A program made the translations under genes and the position numbers. Under the pieces are notes generated by a model, which did not search any database, was not told the DNA's origin, and saw only the letters and a program-made list of their open reading frames with translations. A stretch of 64,000 nt of DNA, taken from the NCBI RefSeq assembly GCF_937927635.1, contig NZ_CALBRW010000017.1:62001-126000 (forward strand), read 5' to 3'. Positions 27,050 to 38,898 of this stretch are shown piece by piece (the first letter of the stretch is position 1; each line of letters begins with the position of its first letter). This DNA is from an uncultured Microbacterium sp. Lineage in GTDB: Bacteria; Actinomycetota; Actinomycetes; Actinomycetales; Microbacteriaceae.

Positions 27050-29257
27050 TCAGCCCTTGCCGATCGAGGGGATGTGCGGGTCGTTCTGGTATCGGAACCA
27101 GATCGTCGACAGTGCCGGAAGCGTCGCGATCGCGATGGCCGGCGAGTCGTAGTCCTCGCAGTGCGCCTCGACGAACCCCATGTTGCCCGCGCCCGCACCG
27201 CCGTACTCCACGGCGTCCGAGTTGAGGACCTCCTGCCAGGAGCCCTCCTTGGGCAGCTGCAGACGGTAGCCGGAGAGCGTCGCACCGGAGAAGTTCGTCA
27301 CCACGGCCAGATGACCGCCGTGCGCATCGCGGCGCTCGAACGCCACCACGTTGGGGTCCCAGGTCGGGCCTCCCAGCCGGGTGAACGCCGAGGACTCGTT
27401 GTCGCGCTCCCACAGCGGGGCCTGGCGCCGGTACACGGCGTTCAGGGCGCCGACGAAGTGCTCCAACTGCGTGTGGGCGGGCTGGTCCAGCAGCCACCAG
27501 TCCAGCTCCCTGTCGACGGACCACTCGCCGATCTGGCCGAACTCCTGTCCCATGAACAGCAGCTTCTTGCCCGGGTGACCCCACATGTACGCCAGGTAGG
27601 CGCGGACGTTGGCGAGCTTGTGGGCGTGGTCTCCCGGCATCCGCGAGACGAGGGTGCCCTTGCCGTGCACGACCTCGTCGTGGCTGATCGGGAGGACGTA
27701 GTTCTCGCCGAACGCGTACACGAGCGAGAACGTGATCTCGCCCTCGTGGTGCGAGCGGTACATGGGGTCGCGCTTCATGTACTCCAGCGAGTCGTTCATC
27801 CACCCCATGTTCCACTTGAAGCCGAACCCGAGGCCGGCGGCGGAGGTCGGTGCGGTCACGCCGGGGAAGGCGGTGGACTCCTCGGCGATCATGACGATTC
27901 CCGGGTGCAGGCGGTACGCCGTGGCGTTGACCTCCTGCAGGAAGCGGATCGCCTCGAGGTTCTCGCGCCCGCCGTGCACGTTGGGCTCCCACTCGCCGTC
28001 CTTGCGCGAGTAGTCCAGGTACAGCATGGAGGCGACGGCGTCGACGCGCAGCCCGTCGACGTGGAATTCGCTGAGCCAGTACAGCGCGTTGGCCACGAGG
28101 AAGTTGCGCACCTCGTTGCGGCCGTAGTCGAAGATCAGCGTGCCCCAGTCCTGGTGCTCGCCGCGGCGCGGATCCGGATGCTCGTACAGCGGGCGCCCGT
28201 CGAACCGTGCCAGGGCGAAGTCGTCCTTGGGGAAGTGACCGGGCACCCAGTCCATGAGCACGCCGATGCCCGCCTGGTGCAGGCGGTCGATGAGATAGCG
28301 CAGATCGTCGGGGGAGCCGTAGCGGCTGGTGGGCGCGTAGTAGCCGCTGATCTGGTAGCCCCAGGAGCCCCCGAAGGGGTGCTCGGCCAGCGGCATGAAC
28401 TCCACGTGCGTGAAGCCCGTGGCGGTGACATGCTCGATGAGCGGGTCGGCGATGGAACGGTAGTCGAGCCCCTCGCGCCACGAACCCAGGTGCAGTTCGT
28501 AGATCGACATGGGTTGCGCGACGGCGTGCCGTGCGGCCCGGCGGGTCATCCACGCGCCATCGGCCCAGGTGTACGCGCTGAGCGTGACGACGGATGCCGT
28601 GGCCGGCGGCACCTCCGCCTGCTGCGCCATCGGGTCGGCCTTGAGGATCCACTTGCCGGCGGGGGTGAGGATCTCGTACTTGTACCTGCTGCCCACCGAG
28701 ATGTCGGGGACGAAGAGCTCCCACACGCCGCTCGCGCCCATGGAGCGCATGGCGTGGCCTTCGCCGTTCCAGCTGTTCCAATCGCCGCAGACGCGCACGG
28801 CCTGGGCATCCGGCGCCCAGACGGCGAAGTCGACGCCGGTCTCGCCGTCGAGCGCACGAGGGTGGGAGCCCAGCACCTGCCACAGCCGCTCGTGCCGGCC
28901 CTCGCCGATCAGATGCAGATCCATCTCGCCCAGTGCAGGCAGGTGACGGTACGGGTCGCCGGCGAGCTTCTCGTTCTGCCCGGCGTAGACGGTGGCGATG
29001 CGGTACGCCGACGGAGGACCGGCATGCCTGCCCTCCCAGATGCCATGCGCCACATGCTCCAGCGGAAGCCGGTCGCCGTCCAGGAAGACGGCGGTGACCG
29101 ACTCCGCGAGCGGACGGCGCGTGCGGATGACCGTGATGGTCCGGCCCGCGGCATCCGTGGTCGGATGCGCGCCGAGAAGCATATGGGGGTTGTGATGGGC
29201 GCCGACGGCGGCCTTCTCCCACTCCTCGGAAACGGAGACGTCCTCGATGTAGCTCAT
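27050..29257 (-). CDS. glgB: 1,4-alpha-glucan branching enzyme
   Basis: GH13 enzyme making alpha-1,6 branches in glycogen-like glucan. The 735-residue product has two N-terminal CBM48-type domains, the catalytic barrel with DGLRVDAVASMLYLDY (nucleophile Asp), MIAEESTAFPG (acid Glu) and SHDEVVHGK, and a C-terminal beta domain. The length matches the family. AAGGAGCGATC precedes the ATG at 29257, which overlaps the glgE stop (ATGA). Together they make the GlgE-pathway glucan: GlgE elongates with maltose-1-phosphate and GlgB branches. Confidence 0.96.
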   Translation of the reverse strand: MSYIEDVSVSEEWEKAAVGAHHNPHMLLGAHPTTDAAGRTITVIRTRRPLAESVTAVFLDGDRLPLEHVAHGIWEGRHAGPPSAYRIATVYAGQNEKLAGDPYRHLPALGEMDLHLIGEGRHERLWQVLGSHPRALDGETGVDFAVWAPDAQAVRVCGDWNSWNGEGHAMRSMGASGVWELFVPDISVGSRYKYEILTPAGKWILKADPMAQQAEVPPATASVVTLSAYTWADGAWMTRRAARHAVAQPMSIYELHLGSWREGLDYRSIADPLIEHVTATGFTHVEFMPLAEHPFGGSWGYQISGYYAPTSRYGSPDDLRYLIDRLHQAGIGVLMDWVPGHFPKDDFALARFDGRPLYEHPDPRRGEHQDWGTLIFDYGRNEVRNFLVANALYWLSEFHVDGLRVDAVASMLYLDYSRKDGEWEPNVHGGRENLEAIRFLQEVNATAYRLHPGIVMIAEESTAFPGVTAPTSAAGLGFGFKWNMGWMNDSLEYMKRDPMYRSHHEGEITFSLVYAFGENYVLPISHDEVVHGKGTLVSRMPGDHAHKLANVRAYLAYMWGHPGKKLLFMGQEFGQIGEWSVDRELDWWLLDQPAHTQLEHFVGALNAVYRRQAPLWERDNESSAFTRLGGPTWDPNVVAFERRDAHGGHLAVVTNFSGATLSGYRLQLPKEGSWQEVLNSDAVEYGGAGAGNMGFVEAHCEDYDSPAIAIATLPALSTIWFRYQNDPHIPSIGKG

Positions 29258-31326
29258 GATCGCTCCTTCACCCTCAGGATGTGCACCGGCTCGGCGAAGG
29301 CGTCGAGCCGTACGTAGTTGTGATCGTTCCACGTCCACGCGGCTCCTGTGATCAGATCCTCCACCTCGAACCCATCACCGGGCTGAACGCCCCAGATGCG
29401 CGTGTCGAGATGCACGGTCGTCTCGCGGACGGAGTGCGGGTCGAGGTTCGCCACGACGATCAGCGTGTCGGCGCGGCCGGTGCCGGTGAACGCCGCGTCG
29501 AGGTGCTTGGAGTACACCAGGATCGCGTCGTCGTCGCTCCAGTGGAACGAGATGTTGCGCAGCTGCCTCAGTGCGGGATGTGCGGCGCGGATCGCGTTCA
29601 GCCTGCGCAGCAGCGGCGCCAGCGACTCGCCGCGATCCTCGGCGCCCGACCAGTCGCGGAACTTGAACTCGTACTTCTCGTTGTCGATGTTCTCCTCGGA
29701 ACCGGGCCGCGCCACGTTCTCGATGAGCTCGTACCCCGCATACACGCCCCAGGTCGGAGCCGCCGTCGCTGCGATGCAGGCGCGGATGCGATACGCGGCG
29801 CGGCCGCCGAACTGCAGGTACTCGGTGAGGATGTCGTGGGTGTTCACGAACAGGTTCGGCCGCATGTAGTCGCTGGTCTCCTGCGACACGCTGGTGAGGA
29901 ACTCCTCCAGCTCGGCCTTGGTGTTGCGCCAGGTGAAGTACGAGTAGCTCTGCTGGAAGCCGACCGCGGCAAGCGCCCGCATGACCGCAGGGCGCGTGAA
30001 CGCCTCGGCCAGGAACACCACGCCGGGCTGCGCGGCGTTCACCTGCGAGATCAGCCACTCCCAGAACTGCAGCGGCTTGGTGTGCGGGTTGTCGACGCGG
30101 AAGATCCGCACGCCCAGACCCACCCAGTGCATGACCACCCGCAGCATCTCCGCGTAGATGCCCTCGGGGTCGTTGTCGAAGTTCAGCGGGTAGATGTCCT
30201 GGTACTTCTTCGGCGGATTCTCCGCGTAGGCGATGGTGCCGTCGGGCAGCGTCGTGAACCACTCGGGATGCTCGCTGACCCAGGGGTGGTCGGGGGAGGC
30301 CTGCAGCGCCAGGTCGAGCGCGACCTCGAGCCCCTCCTTCTGCGCGGCGCGCAGCAGGGCCTTGAAGTCCTTCTCGGTGCCGAGCTCGGAGTGGATGGCG
30401 TCGTGGCCGCCCTCGGCGGAGCCGATCGCGTAGGGCGAGCCGGGGTCGCCGGGCTCGGTGGTCAGCGAGTTGTTGCGGCCCTTGCGGTTGGTCGTGCCGA
30501 TCGGATGCACGGGCACGAGGTACAGGATGTCGAAGCCCATGCCTGCGACACCCGGCAGACGCTTGATGGCGGACCGGAACGTGCCGCTCTTCACCGTGCC
30601 GTTCTTCCGGCGCACGGCACCCTCGGAGCGCGGGAAGAACTCGTACCAGGCGCCGACGCCGGCGGCCCGGCGCTCGACGCGCAGCGGCAGCCAGTCGGCG
30701 ACCGACCCCAGCGCCGCATGCGGGCGCGCGGCGAACGCCGCCGCCAGGGCGGGGTCGGTGGACACGGCGGTCAGCTCTCCGGCATCCGCCGGCCGGAGCC
30801 GTGCGGCTGCGGCCCGCAGCATCCGCTTCTCGGCCGCCGGACGATCCTTCTCGGATGCCGCAGCGGTCAGCAGAGAGACGCCCAGCGCGGACATCACCTC
30901 GATGTCGACGCCCGCCACGGCCTTGACCTCGCTCGCGTGCGCCCACGTGGCGAAGTCGTCGGCGAAGGCCTCGAAGCGGTACTGCCAGTCTCCGACGGCG
31001 TCGAGCGCGATCTGCGCGCGCCACCGGTCGGTGCCGTCCTCCAGCGCATCCAGCCGGTGCAGGGTCTCGTCGCCGGAGGGATCCCGCAGCCGCACGTGCA
31101 CGCCGATGCGGTCGTGCCCCTCGCGGAAGGAGACCACGCCGAAGGGGACGACCTCGCCGGCGAATGCCTTGGGCGGGTACCCCTGCGGGACGTGCGGGGT
31201 GGGGGACAGCAGCGGGATCCGACCCGCGCGCACCCCCTCCGGGGACTCGGTCTCGGCGGCGGGCCGCAGAGGAATCCGGGCGGGGCTTCTCAGCGCCGCG
31301 GGTTCTCGAGCGGTACGTGCTGGCAC
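29254..31326 (-). CDS. glgE: Alpha-1,4-glucan:maltose-1-phosphate maltosyltransferase
   Basis: Transfers maltose from maltose-1-phosphate to the end of an alpha-glucan. The 690-residue product has the GlgE N-terminal domains with WYEFFPRS, the inserted region, and catalytic residues in RIFRVDNPHTKP (nucleophile Asp), VFLAEAFTRP (acid Glu) and NTHDILTEYL. The long GH13_3 layout separates it from amylases. GTG at 31326 follows TACATT by 6 bases, a leaderless start. It is coupled to glgB. The partner genes treS and pep2/mak that make its substrate are not in this window. Confidence 0.94.
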   Translation of the reverse strand: MPARTAREPAALRSPARIPLRPAAETESPEGVRAGRIPLLSPTPHVPQGYPPKAFAGEVVPFGVVSFREGHDRIGVHVRLRDPSGDETLHRLDALEDGTDRWRAQIALDAVGDWQYRFEAFADDFATWAHASEVKAVAGVDIEVMSALGVSLLTAAASEKDRPAAEKRMLRAAAARLRPADAGELTAVSTDPALAAAFAARPHAALGSVADWLPLRVERRAAGVGAWYEFFPRSEGAVRRKNGTVKSGTFRSAIKRLPGVAGMGFDILYLVPVHPIGTTNRKGRNNSLTTEPGDPGSPYAIGSAEGGHDAIHSELGTEKDFKALLRAAQKEGLEVALDLALQASPDHPWVSEHPEWFTTLPDGTIAYAENPPKKYQDIYPLNFDNDPEGIYAEMLRVVMHWVGLGVRIFRVDNPHTKPLQFWEWLISQVNAAQPGVVFLAEAFTRPAVMRALAAVGFQQSYSYFTWRNTKAELEEFLTSVSQETSDYMRPNLFVNTHDILTEYLQFGGRAAYRIRACIAATAAPTWGVYAGYELIENVARPGSEENIDNEKYEFKFRDWSGAEDRGESLAPLLRRLNAIRAAHPALRQLRNISFHWSDDDAILVYSKHLDAAFTGTGRADTLIVVANLDPHSVRETTVHLDTRIWGVQPGDGFEVEDLITGAAWTWNDHNYVRLDAFAEPVHILRVKERS

Positions 31327-31332
31327 ACCTTG

Positions 31333-31338
31333 AATGTA
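31333..31338 (-). promoter_or_regulatory. -10 hexamer of leaderless glgE promoter
   Basis: TACATT on the minus strand, 6 bases, then GTG 31326. Confidence 0.5.
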
Positions 31339-31380
31339 CCGCTCAACGGGGTTTGCGCCATCCCCGCGGAGGGCTCGTCG

Positions 31381-33450
31381 TCACTCCACTCGGAAAAGCC
31401 GCATCGAGGTGCCCGGAATGGGCAGCACCTCGCCCGGCGCATGCCTCTTCTGCTCGTGGGACGGGCTCTCATCGGCGCTGGACCAGAGCTCGACGAACGC
31501 CGTCGCCCCCTCGATGGAATCCGGCAATCGCACGTCGATGGGCGCCTCGGTGCCGTGCACGATCAGCAGGATGCGATTGGACGCGCCGTTCTCCGGCACG
31601 CTGGCGGCCACGTACTGCAGGGTGCGGTTGCGGGGGTCGTTCCACTGCTCGACCTCCATGGTGTCGCCGTTCTGGTCGAACCAGTCCATGACGCTGGAGT
31701 CCGGCACGTGCTCGCCCAGCACGGCGAACCTGCTCGGGCGCAGGGCGGGGTTCTCCGCACGCAGGCGCGTGAGCAGGGCGACATGGGCGGTGAGGTCCTT
31801 CTGCCAGTCCTCGTGCTCCCAGTTCAGCCAGCTCAGGGCGGAGTCCTGGCAGTACGCGTTGTTGTTGCCGCGCTGGGTGCGCCCGAACTCGTCGCCGGCG
31901 GTGATCATCGGGATGCCGGCCGACAGCAGCAGCGTGCCCATCAGATTGCGCATGGCCTTGCGGCGCTGAGCCAGGATGCCGGGATCGTCGGTGGGACCTT
32001 CGATGCCGTGGTTGAAGGACCGGTTCATGTCCGCGCCGTCGCGGTTGTCCTCGCCGTTGGCCTCGTTGTGCTTGACGTCGTAGGCGACCAGATCGTGCAG
32101 AGTGAACCCGTCGTGCGCGGTGACGAAGTTGATGCTGGCCAGCGGACCGCGCTCGTCGCTGTAGGTGTTGGCCGAGCCCGCCAGACGATTGGCGAACCCG
32201 CCGATCCCGACCGGCGCCGAGGCGCGTCGTGCGTAGTCGATGTCGCTGAGCCAGAAGTTGCGGGCGCGGTCGCGGTAGCGGTCGTTCCACTCGCTCCAGC
32301 CGTCGGGGAAGTTGCCGGTCTGCCAACCGCCCATCCCGATGTCCCAGGGCTCGGCGATGATCTTCACGTCCTGCAGGGCGGGGTCTTCGCGGATGGCGGT
32401 GAGCAGCGGATGCTCGCGGTCGTATTCGTGCTCGGCGTTGCGGGCGAGGGCGGTGGCGAGGTCGAACCGGAAGCCGTCGATCTGCATCTCGGTGGCCCAG
32501 TAGCGCAGCGAGTCCAGCACCAGGTGCGCAGCGGCATCGGTGGCGGTGTTGAGGGTGTTCCCCACGCCGGTGGTGTCGATGTAGGTGCCGTCCGGCTGCT
32601 GCCGGTAGTACGAGGCGTTGTCGATGCCCCGCAGGCTGGAGCGCGGACCGCCGATGCCCTCCTCGCTGGTGTGGTTGTAGACCACGTCGAGGATCACCTC
32701 GATGCCGGCCTGGTGCAGCAGCTTGACCATGCCCTTGAACTCGCTCAGCACGGTCTCCGGGCCGCCCTTGCGCGCGGATTCGCTGGCGTAGGCGTGGTGC
32801 GGGGTGAAGAAGTTCAGGGTGTTGTAGCCCCAGTAGTTGGTCAGGCCCCGATCGAGCAGGCGCGGCTCGGTCATGAACGCGTGCACGGGCAGCAGCTCGA
32901 CGGCAGTGACACCCAGGCTCTTGAAGTAGTCGATCATGGCCGGGTGCGCGAGTCCCGCGTAGGTGCCGTGCAGGGCCGGTGTCACGCCCGGGTGGCGCTT
33001 GGTGAGGCCCTTGACGTGCCCCTCATAGATGACCGTCCGGTCCATCGGGATGCTGGGCTTGCGGACGTCGCCCCAGTCGAAACCGTCCTCGATCACGACC
33101 GAGCGCCACTCCTCGTAGCCGTCGCCCTGGGCGAGTCCCCGGCCGTAGGGGTCCAGGAGCAGCGTCTCGGAATTGAAGACGTGTCCGGGGCCGTGCGGGC
33201 CATCCACGCGCAGCGCGTAGCGGGTGCCGGGCTGCAGCAGGTCGGTGGTGACCTCCCAGACGCCGCCGGGGCGGCGCTCGAGAGGAGCCTGGGCGGTCTC
33301 CCAGTCGAGGTCATCAGCATCGAAGACGACCAGCTCGATCGACGAGGCGTTCTGCGACCAGACGCGCAGGGTCCCGACGCCGTCGTGCAGACGGACGCCG
33401 AGATCATCGAGAGCGGAGCCTCCCGGAGGAGGCGTGGTGGTCGCAGGCAT
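31381..33450 (-). CDS. glgX: Glycogen debranching enzyme
   Basis: GH13 isoamylase-type enzyme hydrolysing alpha-1,6 branches, mostly those left after phosphorylase action. The 689-residue product has an N-terminal CBM48 domain (VRLHDGVGTLRVWSQNASSI), and catalytic DGFRFDLATALARN, KIIAEPWDIG and TAHDGFTLHDLV. The ATG at 33450 fits the family start and follows TAGGCT by 7 bases. It is upstream of glgE on the same strand with a 54-base gap, but glgE has its own promoter. The alternative name TreX applies to close relatives. Confidence 0.94.
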   Translation of the reverse strand: MPATTTPPPGGSALDDLGVRLHDGVGTLRVWSQNASSIELVVFDADDLDWETAQAPLERRPGGVWEVTTDLLQPGTRYALRVDGPHGPGHVFNSETLLLDPYGRGLAQGDGYEEWRSVVIEDGFDWGDVRKPSIPMDRTVIYEGHVKGLTKRHPGVTPALHGTYAGLAHPAMIDYFKSLGVTAVELLPVHAFMTEPRLLDRGLTNYWGYNTLNFFTPHHAYASESARKGGPETVLSEFKGMVKLLHQAGIEVILDVVYNHTSEEGIGGPRSSLRGIDNASYYRQQPDGTYIDTTGVGNTLNTATDAAAHLVLDSLRYWATEMQIDGFRFDLATALARNAEHEYDREHPLLTAIREDPALQDVKIIAEPWDIGMGGWQTGNFPDGWSEWNDRYRDRARNFWLSDIDYARRASAPVGIGGFANRLAGSANTYSDERGPLASINFVTAHDGFTLHDLVAYDVKHNEANGEDNRDGADMNRSFNHGIEGPTDDPGILAQRRKAMRNLMGTLLLSAGIPMITAGDEFGRTQRGNNNAYCQDSALSWLNWEHEDWQKDLTAHVALLTRLRAENPALRPSRFAVLGEHVPDSSVMDWFDQNGDTMEVEQWNDPRNRTLQYVAASVPENGASNRILLIVHGTEAPIDVRLPDSIEGATAFVELWSSADESPSHEQKRHAPGEVLPIPGTSMRLFRVE

Positions 33451-33457
33451 GGGAAAC

Positions 33458-33463
33458 AGCCTA
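33458..33463 (-). promoter_or_regulatory. -10 hexamer of leaderless glgX promoter
   Basis: TAGGCT on the minus strand, 7 bases, then ATG 33450. Confidence 0.5.
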
Positions 33464-33547
33464 AACGCGCGCGGCGTGTGCACGTGAATCCCGGTGCCGC
33501 GGTTCACGAACCTCGGTCTCGCCGCCTCCCCGGTGCGTTGGACGGAC

Positions 33548-33553
33548 GACAAT
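33548..33553 (+). promoter_or_regulatory. -10 hexamer of leaderless cysteine desulfurase promoter
   Basis: GACAAT, 6 bases, ATG 33560. The divergent glgX promoter lies about 85 bases away. Confidence 0.5.
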
Positions 33554-33559
33554 GGGAGC

Positions 33560-34744
33560 ATGCGGTTCTACCTGGATCATGCGGCCACGTCCCCCCTCCG
33601 TTCGGAGGCACGGGATGCCTGGTTGGCGGCGACCGAGGTGGTCGGCAACGCCTCGTCCACGCACGGCGCCGGTCAGGACGCACGGCGGCTGCTGGAGGAG
33701 TCGCGCGAGCGGGCGGCGGCCGTGCTGGGCTGCGATCCCATCGAAGTCGTGCTCACCTCCGGCGGCACCGAGTCCATCAACACCGCGCTGAACGGCCTGT
33801 GGCGTGCGCGTGCCGCGGGGGCGGATGCCGTGGTGCTGCCGGATGCCGAGCATCACGCCACCATGGACACCGTCGCGGCCCTCGCGAAGGAGGGCGCGTG
33901 CGTGCGCGCCGTGCCGGTGTCGGCGCAGGCACGGATCGATCTGGAGGCGTTCCGCGCGGCGCTGCCCGGCGCGGCGCTGGCGACTGCCCTGGTGGCCAAC
34001 AACGAGGCCGGCACGATCAACGACGCGTCCGCGCTCTCGCGTGCGGCGGCGGATGCCGGTGTGCCGCTGCACCTGGATGCCGTGGCGGCCTGGGGGCACG
34101 TGCGCCTGTCGTTCCGCGAGCTGCGCGGCGACGCGCCTGCGGCGGCGGGCCTGGTCGCGATGAGCGTGGCCGGGCACAAGATCGGCGCGCCGGTGGGCAC
34201 GGGGGCGCTCGTGGTGGCGCGCTCCGCGCGGATCGAGCCGCTGCTGCACGGCGGGGCGCAGCAGCGAGGGCTGCGCGCGGGCACGCAGGACGTCGCGGGC
34301 GCCGCGGCGTTCGCGGCGGCGCTGGAGGCGACCGAGGCCGAGCGGGAATCCGAGTCCGCGAGGCTGTCCGGACTGCGTGATCGGCTGGTCGCTGGCATCC
34401 GCTCCGCCGTTCCGCAGGCGCAACTGCTCGGCGACCCGGTGAAGCGGCTGCCGGGCAACGCCCACCTGCTGTTCCCGGGAGCGGTGGGGGAGAGTCTGCT
34501 GTTCCTGCTCGATGCCGCCGGCATCGCGGCATCCACCGGCTCTGCGTGCCAGGCCGGAGTCGCCGAGCCCTCGCACGTCGTCATGGCGATGGGACGCGAC
34601 GAGCACGACGCACGCAGCGCGCTGCGGTTCACGCTGGGGCGCGCCTCGGCCGATGCCGACGTGGATGCCGTACTCGCTGTCATCCAGGACGTCTACGCTC
34701 GCGCATCCGCATCCGCATCCGCATCCGCATCCGCATCCCGCTGA
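33560..34744 (+). CDS. Cysteine desulfurase (NifS/IscS class)
   Basis: PLP enzyme that takes sulfur from cysteine to give alanine and a protein persulfide. The 394-residue product has MRFYLDHAATSPLR, AEHHATMDT, NNEAGTIND, the PLP-lysine motif SVAGHKIGAPVGTGAL and the sulfur-carrying cysteine in STGSACQAG. Next to mnmA, 94 bases downstream, it most likely feeds sulfur for tRNA 2-thiouridine, as in other Actinobacteria. The ATG at 33560 is set by the family start and the GACAAT hexamer. The C-terminus ends in a Ser-Ala run encoded by a hexanucleotide repeat. Confidence 0.93.
   Translation: MRFYLDHAATSPLRSEARDAWLAATEVVGNASSTHGAGQDARRLLEESRERAAAVLGCDPIEVVLTSGGTESINTALNGLWRARAAGADAVVLPDAEHHATMDTVAALAKEGACVRAVPVSAQARIDLEAFRAALPGAALATALVANNEAGTINDASALSRAAADAGVPLHLDAVAAWGHVRLSFRELRGDAPAAAGLVAMSVAGHKIGAPVGTGALVVARSARIEPLLHGGAQQRGLRAGTQDVAGAAAFAAALEATEAERESESARLSGLRDRLVAGIRSAVPQAQLLGDPVKRLPGNAHLLFPGAVGESLLFLLDAAGIAASTGSACQAGVAEPSHVVMAMGRDEHDARSALRFTLGRASADADVDAVLAVIQDVYARASASASASASASR
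34703..34738 (+). repeat. Six tandem copies of GCATCC
   Basis: A perfect 36-base hexanucleotide tract in the last codons of the desulfurase, encoding alternating Ala and Ser. Gain or loss of units stays in frame, changing only tail length. Confidence 0.95.
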
Positions 34745-34825
34745 CCGCCTCGCGGGTCCCGTCTTGCTGCCTCCCGGGAACTGAGGCCGCCATTCGGGCC
34801 CCGCGACGGGGGTCGTCGCGCGCCG

Positions 34826-34831
34826 TAGACT
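34826..34831 (+). promoter_or_regulatory. -10 hexamer of leaderless mnmA promoter
   Basis: TAGACT, 7 bases, ATG 34839. No ribosome binding site could fit in such a transcript. Confidence 0.6.
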
Positions 34832-34838
34832 TGAACCC

Positions 34839-35936
34839 ATGCGTATTCTGGCGGCGATGAGCGGTGGCGTGGACTCGGCGGTGGCGGCGGCCCGCGCCGT
34901 CGAAGCCGGGCATGACGTCGTCGGGGTGCATCTGGCGCTCTCGCGCGCCGGCGGCACCCTGCGCACGGGCAGCCGCGGATGCTGCACGGTCGAGGACGCG
35001 CTGGATGCCCGTCGCGTGGCAGATCTGCTGGGCATCCCGTTCTACGTGTGGGACTTCTCGGAGCGCTTCCGCGACGAGGTCATCGACGACTTCATCTCCG
35101 AGTACAAGGCCGGCCGCACGCCGAATCCGTGCCTGCGCTGCAACGAGAAGATCAAGTTCGCGGCGCTCCTGGAGCGTGCCATCGAGTTGGGCTTCGACGC
35201 GGTGTGCACGGGCCACTACGCGACCCTCGTCGACGGGCCGAACGGGCTTGAGCTGCACCGCGCGTCCGACAATGCGAAGGATCAGTCCTACGTGCTGGGC
35301 GTGCTGAACGCGCAGCAGCTCGCGCACACGTACTTCCCATTGGGGTCCACACCGTCGAAGGCCATCGTGCGCGCCGAAGCCGCTGAGCGCGGCATCAGCG
35401 TGGCGCAGAAGCCCGACAGCCACGACATCTGCTTCATCCCCGACGGCGACACCCGCGGCTGGCTCGCCGAGAAGGTCGGTGCCGAGCAGGGCGACGTCGT
35501 CGACCGCTCCGGCGCCGTGATCGGCACGCACGAGGGTGCGCACGCGTTCACCGTCGGTCAGCGCCGCGGCCTGCACCTCGGCGTGCCCGCCCCCGACGGC
35601 AAGCCCCGGTTCGTGCTGGAGGTGCGCCCGGTGACCAACACGGTCGTCGTCGGCCCCAAGGAGGCGCTGGCGATCGCCGAGATCTCGGGCGAGAAGCACT
35701 CCTGGGCGGGCGCAGCGCCCGCGGCGTCGGAGTTCGCGTGCGAGGTGCAGATCCGCGCCCACGCCGACCCGGTGCCCGCGACGGCGTTCGTGACGGATGT
35801 CGGCGTGCGGGTCGTGCCCGAGCATCCGCTCGACGGCGTGGCACCCGGCCAGAGCGCCGTGATCTACGTCGGCACGCACGTGCTGGGGCAGTTCACGATC
35901 GACACCACGGTGTCGGCCGTGCCGGTCGGAGCTTGA
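34839..35936 (+). CDS. mnmA: tRNA-specific 2-thiouridylase
   Basis: Thiolates U34 of Lys, Glu and Gln tRNAs using ATP and persulfide sulfur. The 365-residue product has the PP-loop [13 protein letters not shown], the first catalytic cysteine in [14 protein letters not shown] near residue 92-95, and the second in [11 protein letters not shown] near residue 193, plus the C-terminal beta-barrel. Follows the desulfurase that should supply sulfur. Confidence 0.95.
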   Translation: MRILAAMSGGVDSAVAAARAVEAGHDVVGVHLALSRAGGTLRTGSRGCCTVEDALDARRVADLLGIPFYVWDFSERFRDEVIDDFISEYKAGRTPNPCLRCNEKIKFAALLERAIELGFDAVCTGHYATLVDGPNGLELHRASDNAKDQSYVLGVLNAQQLAHTYFPLGSTPSKAIVRAEAAERGISVAQKPDSHDICFIPDGDTRGWLAEKVGAEQGDVVDRSGAVIGTHEGAHAFTVGQRRGLHLGVPAPDGKPRFVLEVRPVTNTVVVGPKEALAIAEISGEKHSWAGAAPAASEFACEVQIRAHADPVPATAFVTDVGVRVVPEHPLDGVAPGQSAVIYVGTHVLGQFTIDTTVSAVPVGA

Positions 35937-35979
35937 CCGCTTGAGCGGATGCCGGCCGATGGATGTCCGTGCCCGCTCG

Positions 35980-38307
<2,328 letters not shown>

Positions 38308-38332
38308 TCGGCTGATCGTCGAAGGAGATGCT

Positions 38333-38767
38333 GTGACGGATGACGTGACCCTGGTGGACCTGGCGCCCGGAGACCCGCGCTGGGAGAGCGCACTGCCCGT
38401 GCTGCAGGAGCTGCGCCCGCACCTCACCGAGCAGCTGCTGGCACAGGTGCTGCGGGAAGGCGCGCCGCAAGGGCTGCGATTCACGGCGGTGTTCGCGGGG
38501 GAACGGTGCGTGGCCGTCGCCGGCTGGCGGATCATCGCCAACACCAGCGCCATCCGCAAGCTCTATGTCGACGACCTCTCCACGGCGGCATCCGAGCGCT
38601 CCCAGGGTTACGGTCGGATGCTGCTGAACGAGCTGCGCGAACGCGCGATCGCCGCCGGATGCACGGCGCTGTCGCTCGACTCCGGCGTGCAGCGCTTCGA
38701 CGCGCACCGGTTCTACCTGCGCGAGCGCATGAACATCACCGCGCATCACTTCGATCAGAAGCTCTGA
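38333..38767 (+). CDS. GNAT-family N-acetyltransferase
   Basis: A 144-residue acetyltransferase with the GNAT core: WRIIANTSAIRKLYVDDLST, then the acetyl-CoA loop ERSQGYGRMLLNEL, and the final strand (SLDSGVQRFDAHRFYLRERM). The substrate is unknown. GTG 38333 follows GAAGGAGATGCT; an ATG at 38300 overlapping ligA is possible. Just downstream of ligA. Confidence 0.83.
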   Translation: MTDDVTLVDLAPGDPRWESALPVLQELRPHLTEQLLAQVLREGAPQGLRFTAVFAGERCVAVAGWRIIANTSAIRKLYVDDLSTAASERSQGYGRMLLNELRERAIAAGCTALSLDSGVQRFDAHRFYLRERMNITAHHFDQKL

Positions 38768-38885
38768 GCCGCGGTGCGTCGTTCGTTTCGCGCGGAGAAG
38801 TGCGGCCGACGCGGACGGATTCGCGGGCCGCGTCCGCGTGAAGCGCACATCTTCGCGTCAGGTGCGCGTGCGCGACCGACGAGGC

Positions 38886-38891
38886 TAGGCT
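38886..38891 (+). promoter_or_regulatory. -10 hexamer of leaderless promoter for the FetB-like permease
   Basis: TAGGCT, 7 bases, GTG 38899. Confidence 0.5.
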
Positions 38892-38898
38892 CGCGAGA

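Noticed and set aside
27074..29317. A 747-codon plus-strand frame opposite glgB
   Set aside because: Shadow of glgB codon bias, with no protein-like features.
29281..34380. A 5.1-kb open frame on the plus strand opposite glgE and glgX
   Set aside because: It is antisense to two clear enzymes and its product is a His/Val/Gly/Arg-rich string with no domain; long antisense frames are normal at this GC content.
34703..34738. Possible CRISPR-like or phase-variation repeat
   Set aside because: The unit is 6 bases with no spacers, and it is in frame, so copy changes would not switch the gene off.
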